Source: Salinimicrobium catena (lineage in GTDB: Bacteria > Bacteroidota > Bacteroidia > Flavobacteriales > Flavobacteriaceae). Taken from it: 64,000 nt of DNA. The stretch spans positions 248,001 through 312,000 of the forward strand of contig NZ_FNGG01000001.1 of assembly GCF_900102915.1 (NCBI RefSeq), read 5' to 3'. The notes beneath the pieces were generated by a model that ran no database searches, had not been told where the DNA came from, and was given only the letters and a program-made list of their open reading frames with translations. A program made the position numbers and the translations under genes. Below are positions 34,768 through 43,576 of the stretch, piece after piece (positions within the stretch are counted from its first letter, which is position 1; every line of letters starts with the position of its first letter).

Positions 34768-34781
34768 TTCCCTTAAGGGAA
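34768..34781. other. 14-bp perfect palindrome TTCCCTTAAGGGAA
   Basis: This is an uninterrupted palindrome in the spacer between the divergent DUF389 and antiporter genes. The position fits an operator or regulator site acting on both; this is inference. Confidence 0.45.
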
Positions 34782-34902
34782 CTTTAAGGAATTCGGATTA
34801 AATATGCTCCAAAAGTGCATAACACTGAAGATTTATAGAAATCTTAAGGAAATCACGGCAGTCACTGCTTAACTTTAAAATGCACTTCTAACTGCCACCA
34901 TT

Positions 34903-36159
34903 ATGGATTTGATGACCATCATTTTCTTCATAAGTATCCTGATGATCCTGGCTGGTGGTTTTTTCCGAAAAATTCAGGATATCTCCGTTACCGAACCTTT
35001 GCTGGCCCTCATTTTGGGAGTGGTGGTTGGACCAGATGTACTGAATCTTATTAAATCCTCTGATCCTGAAACAGAATTTAAAGTGCTGGAAATTGCCTGT
35101 CAATTTACCATTGCCATGGCTCTAATGGCAACTGCCTTACGATTGCCAAAGCACATTTTCAGAAAAAATGCCACGTCGCTTTCAAACCTGGTGATCTTTG
35201 GGATGATCTTGATGTGGCTGCTGGGCAGTGGAGTCTTCTACTTTCTCTTTCCAAATTTCACTCTTTTTGAATGCCTTCTAATCGGCGCTATTGTTACACC
35301 TACAGATCCGGTAGTGGCATCTACCCTGGTAACAGGAAGAAAAGCAGAGAAATATTTACCGGCAAAGTTGAGAAACACTCTTTCGTTTGAGGCAGGTGTT
35401 AATGACGGCCTGGCATACCCTATTGTTTTTTTGGTTCTGTACCTGATGGGCGCAGGTTCCGGAGATCTGGGAACCTGGTTTACCAAGGTCCTGCTTTATG
35501 AAAGCATTCTCTCCGCGATTCTAGCTTATGCGGTAGGATATGGTTGTGGATTCCTGATGAAAATAACGCATAAAGCCGGTTATCTCAATGCCAAAACCTT
35601 ATTATCATTTTCAATAGCCGTTGCCCTACTTCTTTTAGGAGGTTTCCACCTGTTAAAAATGAATCCCATTATTGCTGTTTTTGTAGGTGGCTTTGCTTTT
35701 GCCAAGGACATTACGGCTAAAGAAGACCTCAAGGAAGAGAGGATCCAGGAGACGATGGAACGGCTAACGACTATTCCGGTATTCTTTATCCTGGGCTTAA
35801 TGCTACCCTGGCAGGAGTGGATCAAAATGGGTTGGACACCGGTATGGATCATCGTGCTTATCCTGTTCCTTAAAAGGCTGCCGGCACTTCTGCTCCTTAT
35901 GCCGGTCATGCCTCAATTTCGGAAGAAAATATACAGCGTGCTCATCATGGGTTGGTTTGGCCCTATTGGAGTGGCTGCTCTTTATTACGCAGTGCTTTCA
36001 AAAAACAAAGCGCATTTTGAGGAGGCCTGGATCATTCCCAGCCTTATCGTAGCGGCTTCAACAGTAGTTCATGGTTTGACCAGTGTTCCTTTGGAAAAAA
36101 TCTATCATCAACAAACTGAAGGAACCAATGAACGGGAAAATCTTGACAGCGGTGAATAA
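34903..36159 (+). CDS. Cation:proton antiporter (CPA1/NhaP type)
   Basis: The 418-residue product has about 12 membrane helices. The ion site is seen in GAIVTPTDPVVASTLVTG (TPTDP at 132-136) and EAGVNDGLAYP (Asn-Asp at 167-168), the ND motif of electroneutral NhaP/CPA1 antiporters. It should exchange Na+ or K+ for H+ across the inner membrane for pH or salt balance, consistent with a marine cell. The C-terminus is short and carries no regulatory domain. A palindromic repeat begins two bases after the stop. Confidence 0.92.
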   Translation: MDLMTIIFFISILMILAGGFFRKIQDISVTEPLLALILGVVVGPDVLNLIKSSDPETEFKVLEIACQFTIAMALMATALRLPKHIFRKNATSLSNLVIFGMILMWLLGSGVFYFLFPNFTLFECLLIGAIVTPTDPVVASTLVTGRKAEKYLPAKLRNTLSFEAGVNDGLAYPIVFLVLYLMGAGSGDLGTWFTKVLLYESILSAILAYAVGYGCGFLMKITHKAGYLNAKTLLSFSIAVALLLLGGFHLLKMNPIIAVFVGGFAFAKDITAKEDLKEERIQETMERLTTIPVFFILGLMLPWQEWIKMGWTPVWIIVLILFLKRLPALLLLMPVMPQFRKKIYSVLIMGWFGPIGVAALYYAVLSKNKAHFEEAWIIPSLIVAASTVVHGLTSVPLEKIYHQQTEGTNERENLDSGE

Positions 36160-36161
36160 AA

Positions 36162-36194
36162 AGACCTAACAGGTCGTGGGGACCTGTTAGGTCT
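36162..36194. repeat. Palindromic repeat PAL-2 (copy 2 of 4)
   Basis: AGACCTAACAGGTC (36162-36175) and its exact reverse complement (36181-36194) flank GTGGG. It lies two bases after the antiporter stop and 29 bases downstream of the convergent mfd stop. Confidence 0.9.
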
Positions 36195-36223
36195 ATAAAA
36201 TGTCATTTACGGAAGGTTTCTTT

Positions 36224-39200
36224 CTACTCCACCTCCACCTTCGCCTTGACATCCAGAGGTTTCAATACCTGCAAAGCGCGATCTACTGAAGTCACTTTTT
36301 CGAAGGTTAATAACAACCTCAGTCCGGCACGAGTTTTCTTTTCTTTCATGGTACAGGCATGCGGATGTGTTTGCACGTACTGCAATACCTTCGTAAAGGC
36401 CTTGCTCTGGTAGAAACCTGAATTCTGATCGGCGATGAAGTAACCTATCAGCTTGCCCTGTTTCATTACGATCTTCTCCAGGCCAATGGCCGAAGCGATC
36501 CATTTGATGCGGACGCTGTTCAAGAGGTCCTGTGCAGGATCGGGCAATGCTCCGAAACGGTCTACGAGTTCCGCCTCGAACTTCTCCAGCTCTTCCTCGT
36601 TCTTCACATTGTTGAGCTGAGTGTAGAGATTTAGGCGCTCAGAAATGTTGTTGATGTAATCATCAGGGAACAACAGCTCAAAGTCACTGTCGATCTGAGT
36701 ATCTTTGACGTATTCTTTATCTTCGGAAACCTGGTCGGCATACAATTCCTTGAACTCATTTTCCTTGAGTTCTTCGATGGCTTCATTTAAGATCTTTTGG
36801 TAAGTATCAAATCCTATCTCATTTATGAATCCGGATTGTTCCCCTCCTAAAAGGTCTCCGGCACCCCTAATTTCAAGATCCTTCATCGCGATATTGAACC
36901 CGCTGCCCAGTTCACTGAACTGCTCCAGGGCGGTGATTCGTTTGCGGGCATCATCGGTCATCGCAGAGTATGGCGGAGTGATGAAATAGCAGAAAGCTTT
37001 TTTGTTGCTTCGGCCAACCCGTCCGCGCATCTGGTGCAGGTCTGAAAGTCCGAAGTTATTGGCGTTGTTGATGAAAATTGTGTTGGCATTAGATACGTCG
37101 AGTCCGCTTTCCACGATGGTGGTGGACACCAGTACATCAAATTCCCCGTTCATAAACTTCAGCATAAGCTGCTCCAGTTTCTTCCCTTCCATCTGACCGT
37201 GACCGATCCCGATCTTCGCATCGGGCACCAGCCGCTGTATCATGCCCGCAACTTCCTTAATATTTTCAACCCGATTGTGGATGAAGAATACCTGGCCACC
37301 TCGTTGTATCTCGTATGAAACAGCATCGCGAATGGTCTCTTCAGAAAAACGGATCACATGGGATTCAATAGGATAACGGTTTGGCGGTGGAGTGGTAATA
37401 GTAGAAAGATCTCTCGCAGCCATCAAACTGAACTGCAGCGTACGCGGAATAGGTGTCGCCGTCAGCGTTAAGGTATCCACATTTTCTTTGATGGTCTTCA
37501 GTTTATCTTTTACAGCCACCCCGAATTTCTGCTCCTCATCAACAATAAGCAATCCAAGGTCTTTGAACTTCACGGTCTTGTTCACCAGCTGATGGGTTCC
37601 TATGATAATATCCACTTTTCCGTTTGCCAACTCCTCCAAAGTGGTTTTTCTTTCCTTGGCAGTTCTAAAGCGGTTCAGGTAATCAACCGTAACCGGAAAA
37701 TCCTTCAGGCGTTCGGTAAAAGTCTTGTAATGCTGAAATGCCAGAATGGTTGTCGGCACCAGCACTGCTACCTGTTTTCCGTTATCAACGGCTTTGAAAG
37801 CGGCACGGATCGCTACTTCAGTTTTTCCGAAGCCAACATCCCCGCACACTAGCCGATCCATAGGGCGTTCATTTTCCATATCGGCCTTGACATCAGCCGT
37901 GGCTGTACTTTGATCGGGAGTATCCTCGTAAATAAAGGATGCTTCCAGCTCGTGCTGCAGGTAGGAATCGGGACCAAATCCGAAGCCTTTTTGTAGGCGG
38001 CGCTTGGCGTATAGCTCGATTAGGTTATAAGCGATGTGCTTGACCCGCGCCTTGGTCTTCTGCTTCAGGTTCTTCCAGGCGTTGCTGCCCAGCTTGTAGA
38101 TCTTGGGCGGCTTCCCGTCCTTGCCGTTGTACTTGGAGATCTTGTGTAAGGAGTGAATGCTCAGGTAAAGAATATCCCGCTCGCCGTAGATGAGCTTGAT
38201 AGCCTCCTGTTTTTTGCCCTCTACATCAATTTTTTGAAGGCCGCCGAACTTCCCGATCCCGTGATCGATATGGGTCACGTAGTCTCCTACTTCCAGGTTA
38301 GTAAGTTCCTTCAGGGTAATCGCCTGTTTCTTGGCGTAACCGTTCTTCAGGTGGAATTTATGATAGCGCTCAAAGATCTGGTGATCTGTATAACACACCA
38401 TTTTCGAGGCTTCATCGATAAAGCCCTGGTACATGGAAAGCACCACGGTCTGGTATTTCACGTCTGTGTCAACATCGTCGAAAATGTCATGAAAACGCTT
38501 GGCCTGCTGCTCGCTGACGCAGAAAATATAATTGGTATAACCTTCCTCAGAACGCTGATGCAGGTCCTGGATCAACAGGTCAAAATGCTTGTTGAACGAA
38601 GGTTGGGGTTTGGTATTGAACTGAATCGTCTCAACCTGAGACCCTGAAACAAGTTCAGGGTGACGACCCGACATTTCCACCAGGGTGTACTCCTGCAACT
38701 GTTCTTGCAAAAGAGCGGAATTGCAGAACAATTCTTCAGGCGTACCGTGTTTAATATCTTCGGAAAGGTCCTTAAAAGCTTCAAGAGCTTTGTTGAAAAG
38801 TTTATCGATCTGTGCCGAAAGCAGCTCCAGGTCTTTGGTGAAGACCACGGTCTTATCTGAAATGTACTTCAGAAAACTCTCCCTAACTTCTTCCGTGCGC
38901 TTGTGCTCTACATTTGGAATGATAGTGATCTTCTTCACTTTTTCAGTAGAAAGCTGTGTCTCCACATCAAAAGTTCTTATGCTTTCCACCTCATCGCCGA
39001 AGAATTCGATACGGTAAGGCTTATCATTGCTGAAAGAGAAAACATCCAGGATCCCTCCACGTACCGAGAATTCTCCGGGTTCGGTCACAAAATCCACTCT
39101 TTTGAACTTGTACTCGAACATCACCTCGTTCACAAAGTCGATGGAAAGTTCGTCATCCACCTTGATCTTCAAAGTACTCTTTTCAAGCTCCTTTCGGGTG

Positions 39201-39598
39201 ACCACTTTTTCAAAAAGTGCATCGGGATAAGTGACTATGAGCGCAGGTTTCTTGCGGGAATTGATGCGGTTAAGGACTTCAGCCCGTAAAAGCACGTTGG
39301 CATTGTCGGTTTCTTCTATCTGGTATGGCCTGCGGTAACTTCCGGGGTAAAAAAGCACGTGCTTCTCTCCCACCAGCTGCTCCAGGTCATTCAGGTAATA
39401 GGCCGCTTCTTCCTTGTCATTAAAGATCAGCAAAAATGGCTTTTCTGAATCCTCAAAGGCATTGGCGATCACAAAAGAAAGTGAGGAGCCAACGAGGCCT
39501 TTTAAATGAACATTCTGTTGAGGCTGGGCAATAGCTTTCCCCAGTTCCAGCTGCTGGGCCGACTGTGCAAAGCTTTGGGCGATAGAAGATCTACTCAA
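36224..39598 (-). CDS. mfd: Transcription-repair coupling factor
   Basis: This 1124-residue protein frees stalled RNA polymerase and recruits UvrA. In order it has the UvrB-like N-terminal domains, the RNA-polymerase-interacting CarD-like domain (LEVGDYVTHIDHGIGKFGGLQKI), Walker A (CGDVGFGKTEVAIRAAF, near residue 590), the DEEQ-type Walker B (VDEEQKFGV), ATPIPRTL, and the TRCF C-terminal domain. Near residue 311 the peptide RHPELVSGSQ is read from an inserted palindromic repeat, between EYTLVEMSG and VETIQFNTKPQPSFNK; other Mfd proteins have a short, variable link there, so activity need not suffer. A TATCTTTG box lies 16 bases before the ATG. It is next to the ligase-associated repair cluster. 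Confidence 0.97.
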   Translation of the reverse strand: MSRSSIAQSFAQSAQQLELGKAIAQPQQNVHLKGLVGSSLSFVIANAFEDSEKPFLLIFNDKEEAAYYLNDLEQLVGEKHVLFYPGSYRRPYQIEETDNANVLLRAEVLNRINSRKKPALIVTYPDALFEKVVTRKELEKSTLKIKVDDELSIDFVNEVMFEYKFKRVDFVTEPGEFSVRGGILDVFSFSNDKPYRIEFFGDEVESIRTFDVETQLSTEKVKKITIIPNVEHKRTEEVRESFLKYISDKTVVFTKDLELLSAQIDKLFNKALEAFKDLSEDIKHGTPEELFCNSALLQEQLQEYTLVEMSGRHPELVSGSQVETIQFNTKPQPSFNKHFDLLIQDLHQRSEEGYTNYIFCVSEQQAKRFHDIFDDVDTDVKYQTVVLSMYQGFIDEASKMVCYTDHQIFERYHKFHLKNGYAKKQAITLKELTNLEVGDYVTHIDHGIGKFGGLQKIDVEGKKQEAIKLIYGERDILYLSIHSLHKISKYNGKDGKPPKIYKLGSNAWKNLKQKTKARVKHIAYNLIELYAKRRLQKGFGFGPDSYLQHELEASFIYEDTPDQSTATADVKADMENERPMDRLVCGDVGFGKTEVAIRAAFKAVDNGKQVAVLVPTTILAFQHYKTFTERLKDFPVTVDYLNRFRTAKERKTTLEELANGKVDIIIGTHQLVNKTVKFKDLGLLIVDEEQKFGVAVKDKLKTIKENVDTLTLTATPIPRTLQFSLMAARDLSTITTPPPNRYPIESHVIRFSEETIRDAVSYEIQRGGQVFFIHNRVENIKEVAGMIQRLVPDAKIGIGHGQMEGKKLEQLMLKFMNGEFDVLVSTTIVESGLDVSNANTIFINNANNFGLSDLHQMRGRVGRSNKKAFCYFITPPYSAMTDDARKRITALEQFSELGSGFNIAMKDLEIRGAGDLLGGEQSGFINEIGFDTYQKILNEAIEELKENEFKELYADQVSEDKEYVKDTQIDSDFELLFPDDYINNISERLNLYTQLNNVKNEEELEKFEAELVDRFGALPDPAQDLLNSVRIKWIASAIGLEKIVMKQGKLIGYFIADQNSGFYQSKAFTKVLQYVQTHPHACTMKEKKTRAGLRLLLTFEKVTSVDRALQVLKPLDVKAKVEVE
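38636..38666. repeat. Palindromic repeat inserted in frame in mfd
   Basis: ACCCTGAA (38641-38648) and TTCAGGGT (38654-38661) flank ACAAG. The minus-strand core CACCCTGAACTTGTTTCAGG is a repeat I recognise from Bacteroidota spacers. Here it codes for HPELVSG (residues 313-319 of Mfd). Confidence 0.7.
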
Positions 39599-39613
39599 AA
39601 ATTAAATTTTGCG

Positions 39614-39621
39614 CAAAGATA
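39614..39621 (-). promoter_or_regulatory. -7 box of the mfd promoter
   Basis: The minus strand reads TATCTTTG (TAnnTTTG, exact match) 16 bases before the mfd ATG. It overlaps the palindrome TTTGCGCAAA at 39608-39617. No clear -33 box was found. Confidence 0.4.
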
Positions 39622-39673
39622 CTAAGTTCTTTGCTTTCAGCTAAAGAGTAGTGTTTTAAGAAGGAGTTAATTT

Positions 39674-39709
39674 TGGTTAATTGGTGAATAGGAACTGGTT
39701 AATTGGGAC
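39674..39709. repeat. Degenerate heptad repeat
   Basis: TGGTTAA, then (with a one-base slip) TGGTGAA, TAGGAAC, TGGTTAA and TTGGGAC follow at a 7-base step. It lies in the 291-bp spacer between PdeM and mfd, whose remainder holds the mfd promoter and two inverted-repeat modules. Confidence 0.55.
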
Positions 39710-39807
39710 TATATCCCGGGATTTCAATCCGGGGAATAACAATTCTCAAAAATGACATCTTTGGAGACTTTTATTGGTTCAATCTGAATGCAATCCTTTT
39801 TTGCTTT

Positions 39808-39875
39808 ACCCCGGCCCTAAAGGGTGGCAAAAAAGTCTTTCCGAAAAGCCGGTTTCCTCCCTTTAGGGTGGGGAA
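39808..39875. repeat. GC-rich hairpin module (mfd/PdeM junction)
   Basis: Two imperfect palindromes CCCTAAAGGG (39815-39824) and CCCTTTAGGG (39859-39868) are separated by AAAAAGTC-like sequence. They resemble the CCCCTCC/GGAGGGG modules at 43134, 43730 and 45408. Confidence 0.5.
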
Positions 39876-39889
39876 AAGAAATCGGCATT

Positions 39890-40537
39890 TCACTTCAACA
39901 AAATAACCTCCTCATTCGCCAGGACATACACCTCATTTCTCTCTTTAGGATGCAGAATATGTTTCCCGGTGAACTCTCCAAAAGCGGGAAGTATCATTTG
40001 ATTCTCATTTTTGAAAAAACAGGGTAGTTTCAGAGATTGACGGGCAAGTCCGTTGATACGGACTCCCGGATGGATGTGTCCTGAAAAGTTGAAAAACCCC
40101 GACCTTTCCTCGGGGTGATGGGTTAAAAGAAAGTTTTTTAGGATGATCTCCGGAAAGAGCTTCACTCCCAAAGCCTCATATTTTAAGGGTGAAATAATGT
40201 CGTGGTTTCCTTCCACAAGGATAACTTCCGAAGTAATATTATCCATCCAGGCTTCAAAGAATAACCATTCCTTGTTGAGGGAACTGTGAAAAAGGTCACC
40301 CAAAAAGACAATTTTTGAAGGCTGAAAGAATTCAACGACCTCGGTGAGCTTCAGAAAATTTCCCTGCACCGCACTCTGAGGCACCGCGCTCCCGAATTTC
40401 CTGAAGTGGGAAACCTTCCCCAAATGCACATCGCTGATGAGCAGCATATCTTCTTCCTCCCAGAAAAGGGCGCCCGAATAGTGCAGAATAAAATTCTGCT
40501 CAAAAATGGTAATAGATTTAGTCATTTTGGAGGTCAT
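39890..40537 (-). CDS. pdeM: Ligase-associated DNA damage response endonuclease PdeM
   Basis: With the ATG at 40537, which overlaps the helicase stop as ATGA, the 215-residue product is a calcineurin-like phosphoesterase. Metal-site motifs are LLISDVHLGK, LGDLFHS, EGNHD, THHPE and SGHIHPG, in the order and spacing of the PdeM family. PdeM is found with the ligase-associated helicase, exonuclease and ligase and is thought to process DNA ends. The frame is open to 40654, but the added residues are helicase shadow. A later Met (40525) is possible, yet the overlap favours 40537. Confidence 0.9.
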   Translation of the reverse strand: MTSKMTKSITIFEQNFILHYSGALFWEEEDMLLISDVHLGKVSHFRKFGSAVPQSAVQGNFLKLTEVVEFFQPSKIVFLGDLFHSSLNKEWLFFEAWMDNITSEVILVEGNHDIISPLKYEALGVKLFPEIILKNFLLTHHPEERSGFFNFSGHIHPGVRINGLARQSLKLPCFFKNENQMILPAFGEFTGKHILHPKERNEVYVLANEEVILLK

Positions 40538-42996
40538 AGATTTTCCCACTGTGCCATCATTCTTTTTACGCGATCCTCCAGTTTTTCCGAAGTCAGTTTT
40601 TCCCGCAGCCTGTCGGTAATGATCGGGAAGGCAAAAGGCGTTGGCTTCTCGCAATCTTTCCAGACGATGGTCTGCTGCTCGATACGTTCCATTGCCATGA
40701 GCAACCGGCCTTCCTCCAGCTGGTGTTCAAAGGTTTCCCGAAATGCCTGCTGAAAAAGCAGATTATCGGGTTCATAATCCCTGAAAACGCTGAAAAGCAG
40801 CTGAGAATTTGACTGAAGGTGTTTTGTTTTGATCATTTTATTCGGAAAGCCTGTAAAAACCATGCCTGAAATGACGGCGATGTCACGAAATTTTCTCCGG
40901 GCCATTTCGGTAGCATTTAAACTCTTCTGCAGATCGTCCATGAGATACTCTGAAGTGATCAGGTTGTTGTCAAAGACCTGCTGCATATCTATCGGCTGAT
41001 CTGAAAGCAGCTCAAATCCGTAATCATTGAAGGCAAGCGAAAAAGTGATGGGTGACAACAGACTGATTCGATAAGCCAGCAAACTTGCCATAGCCTCGTG
41101 TACGAACCGGCCTTCAAAAGGATAAAAAATTGCGTGGTAACCCTCACGGGTTTTAAAGGTCTCGATCAGGAATTCATCTTTTCCGGGGATAATGGATTCC
41201 TTTTTCTGGCGTTTGAAAATATGGGAAAGAGCTTTCAGTTCAACCGACTTATGGGACTTGCCTGCCGCCACGAACATCTCCTCCCGCAGCAGCTCGCTCA
41301 TCTGGGCCGAAAAGGTCATTCTCCCTCCTGCCCAGCTTGGGAACCTCGAACTTTTTTGTTTTGACTTCTTGACGATCACCTGCATGTTCTTCACCTTGTA
41401 AAGTTCGAGGTTCTTTCCGGCGAAGGTAAACACATCTCCCGGATTCAATTTTGAAATGAACCATTCCTCGATCGTGCCAATGTAGCCGCCTCCCAAATAT
41501 TTTACTGAAAGCACGGCGTCACCAACAATGGTTCCTATCTGCAGCCGGTGACGCATGGCGATTGCCCGGTTATTCACCTTGAATTTCCCGTTTTCTTCGA
41601 TCTCCACTTTTTTGTACTCGTCATAGGCCTGCAGTGTCTGACTTCCTTTTGTAATGAAATTCAGGATCCACTCCCATTGATCGTCGGAAAGAGCCTGGTA
41701 GCAGAAGGTGGATTTTACTTCAGGATAAATATCCTTCGGAAAGAACCCGTCAGAAACCGCAAGCGTGGTAAGATATTGAACCAAAACGTCAAAGCTCTGC
41801 AGGTAAGGAACACGATCTTCAACAGCCGTATTTTTCACGGCTTTCTGAAGGGCCGAAGCTTCAATGAGTTCCATGGCATGTGTTGGCAGAAAATAGATCA
41901 CGCTCTCTTCTCCCGGGCGGTGACCGCTTCGGCCCGCCCTTTGCAAAAACCGGGCGACCCCTTTTGGCCCGCCTATTTGAATGATGGTTTCTACCGGCGC
42001 GAAGTCAACTCCCAGGTCCAGGCTGGAAGTCGCCACCACCGCTTTCAGCTGCTCGTCCCGAATGGCCTGTTCTACCCAAAGCCTTGTTTCCTTATTGATG
42101 CTACCGTGGTGCATGGCCAGTTCCCCGGCAAATTCAGGGTATTTCTGAAGAATACGCTGAAACCAGATCTCGCACTGCGAGCGGGTGTTGGTAAAAAGCA
42201 AGGTGGTCTTGCTATTCCTGATGATGGGGATGACCTCATCCAACAGGTGCATTCCCAAATGTCCCCGCCACGGAAAAGTTTCCATTTTCTCCGGAATAAT
42301 AGAACTCACCTTTATCTTCTTATTGATCTTCGCCTTTATCAATACCGAATTTTCAAAAGCCTCCGACCCCGGCCCTAATAAAACTTCCCTTGCCTGCTGT
42401 AGATTCCCGATAGTAGCCGAAATGCCCCAGATCTTCATTTTTGGCGAGATGGTCTTCAGCCTGGAAAGCGCCAATTCCACCTGCACTCCGCGTTTGGTAC
42501 CCAGTAATTCATGCCATTCGTCAATAACGATCGCGTTCAGATCTTTAAATGTCTTGTCGTAGCCTTTTGAGGAAAGTAGCAGTTGCAAACTTTCCGGCGT
42601 GGTGATCAGCAGATCGGGCATTTTTTTCTTCTGGGCCGTTCTGATCTTTTGTGGAGTATCGCCCGTTCTTATTCCCACTGTAAGGCCACTACCAATATCC
42701 TGCGCAAACCGGTTCGCCGCCTGTTCTATTTCTACGGAAAGTGCCCGCAGCGGAGTGATCCAGATGGCTTTCAGTCCGGGTTTATGTTTGGTCTTATAAT
42801 CAGGATTTTGCCGAATATAATCCAGCACGATCGGGATCCAGAGGGCGTAGGTCTTTCCACTTCCGGTAGGCGCGTTTAGCAGTCCGTGTTTGCTTTGTAA
42901 AAAGGCGTTCCAGGTCTGTTTCTGGAATGGGAAGGGCTTCCAGTTCTGGGAACTGAACCAGTTTTCTGCTATTTTTAAAAGTTCGTTTCTATTCAT
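40534..42996 (-). CDS. Ligase-associated DNA damage response DEXH-box helicase
   Basis: The 820-residue product (start at 42996, MNRNELLKIAENWF) is an Lhr-core superfamily 2 helicase. Visible motifs are Walker A NAPTGSGKTYAL near 40-51, DEWHELL (DEXH box), SATIGN, LFTNTRSQCEIWF and QRAGRSGHRPG (motif VI), then the Lhr-type winged helix and C-terminal domain. The product works with the adjacent ligase, exonuclease and PdeM in a DNA-repair set that resembles a bacterial NHEJ or alkylation-repair pathway without Ku. The frame extends upstream to 43053 only by reading the spacer repeat, so the ATG at 42996 is used. The repeat at 43006 sits 9 bases before this start. Confidence 0.93.
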   Translation of the reverse strand: MNRNELLKIAENWFSSQNWKPFPFQKQTWNAFLQSKHGLLNAPTGSGKTYALWIPIVLDYIRQNPDYKTKHKPGLKAIWITPLRALSVEIEQAANRFAQDIGSGLTVGIRTGDTPQKIRTAQKKKMPDLLITTPESLQLLLSSKGYDKTFKDLNAIVIDEWHELLGTKRGVQVELALSRLKTISPKMKIWGISATIGNLQQAREVLLGPGSEAFENSVLIKAKINKKIKVSSIIPEKMETFPWRGHLGMHLLDEVIPIIRNSKTTLLFTNTRSQCEIWFQRILQKYPEFAGELAMHHGSINKETRLWVEQAIRDEQLKAVVATSSLDLGVDFAPVETIIQIGGPKGVARFLQRAGRSGHRPGEESVIYFLPTHAMELIEASALQKAVKNTAVEDRVPYLQSFDVLVQYLTTLAVSDGFFPKDIYPEVKSTFCYQALSDDQWEWILNFITKGSQTLQAYDEYKKVEIEENGKFKVNNRAIAMRHRLQIGTIVGDAVLSVKYLGGGYIGTIEEWFISKLNPGDVFTFAGKNLELYKVKNMQVIVKKSKQKSSRFPSWAGGRMTFSAQMSELLREEMFVAAGKSHKSVELKALSHIFKRQKKESIIPGKDEFLIETFKTREGYHAIFYPFEGRFVHEAMASLLAYRISLLSPITFSLAFNDYGFELLSDQPIDMQQVFDNNLITSEYLMDDLQKSLNATEMARRKFRDIAVISGMVFTGFPNKMIKTKHLQSNSQLLFSVFRDYEPDNLLFQQAFRETFEHQLEEGRLLMAMERIEQQTIVWKDCEKPTPFAFPIITDRLREKLTSEKLEDRVKRMMAQWENL

Positions 42997-43005
42997 AATT
43001 CTGCT

Positions 43006-43061
43006 CGGACCCTTCCGTCTCCGCCTCCCGGCGGAGCCACCTTCCCTTAGCAAGGGAAGGA
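43006..43061. repeat. 56-bp direct repeat, copy A
   Basis: This is identical over 56 bases to 43577-43632. It holds two hairpins: CTCCGCC/GGCGGAG with a 4-base loop and CCTTCCCTT/AAGGGAAGG with loop AGC. Weak similarity continues for another 45 bases or so. The two copies bracket the DUF559 gene. Confidence 0.93.
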
Positions 43062-43133
43062 ACTTTTGATTGTGCTACTATTTTTGATATTTCTTCATTT
43101 ATAAATATTCCAAACTCAAGTTTTCATAAAGCT

Positions 43134-43175
43134 CCCCTCCTTTCTAAGGAGGGGTGTCCGAAGGACGGGGTGGTT
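43134..43175. repeat. GC-rich hairpin module at the DUF559 3' end
   Basis: CCCCTCCTT (43134-43142) pairs perfectly with AAGGAGGGG (43146-43154), followed by GACGGGGTGG. The DUF559 stop codon (43144-43146) lies in the loop, and its last nine codons are read from the module. Confidence 0.8.
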
Positions 43176-43530
43176 TGAAATTATTTTTTATTTCCTCCAA
43201 CACCCAATCCAGATTCTCAAACACGCTTCTATTCTCAAATCTTACAACCCTAAATCCAAGTTCTTCCAGCTTCTTTGTTCTTGCCGCATCTCTTTCTTCG
43301 GCTGTGGAATTCATATGATACTGCCCGTCAAGCTCGATGATCAGTTTTTCTTCGGGGCAGTAGAAATCTACAATGAAATTCAGAATGCTGTGCTGCCTCC
43401 TGAATTTTCTACCTTCCAGTTTTTTCTGCTGTAGGTATTTCCACAAAAAAGCCTCTGCCGAAGTGCCATGACTGCGGAGTTTCTTCCAGTACGGCTCGAG
43501 AGATTTCTTGTTGTGAATGTGTTTTTTCAT
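43144..43530 (-). CDS. DUF559 endonuclease-like protein in a repeat-bracketed cassette
   Basis: With the ATG at 43530 the 128-residue product is a DUF559 protein of the Vsr/PD-(D/E)xK fold: FLWKYLQQKKLEGRKFRRQHSILNFIVDFYCPEEKLIIELDGQYH, the metal-site strand Asp...Glu-Leu-Asp included, then the closing GFRVVRFENRSVFENLDWVLEEIKNNF. The activity of DUF559 is not established. The gene lies between ligase and helicase genes that otherwise form one conserved block, and the 56-bp repeat occurs on both sides (copies 571 bp apart). Its last residues PPRPSDTPP are encoded by repeat. It looks like a passenger or mobile cassette. Confidence 0.88.
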   Translation of the reverse strand: MKKHIHNKKSLEPYWKKLRSHGTSAEAFLWKYLQQKKLEGRKFRRQHSILNFIVDFYCPEEKLIIELDGQYHMNSTAEERDAARTKKLEELGFRVVRFENRSVFENLDWVLEEIKNNFKPPRPSDTPP

Positions 43531-43576
43531 TTTTTCAACAGCAGTATTTGTTCTGCAAGATTTTTTGTTTTCATAA

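Noticed and set aside
41548-42378. 276-codon open frame antisense to the helicase gene
   Set aside because: Lies wholly inside a gene with all helicase motifs; composition fits a shadow of that codon use.
42997-43053. N-terminal extension of the helicase frame
   Set aside because: The added residues are translated from the repeat and are Arg/Gly-rich low complexity.
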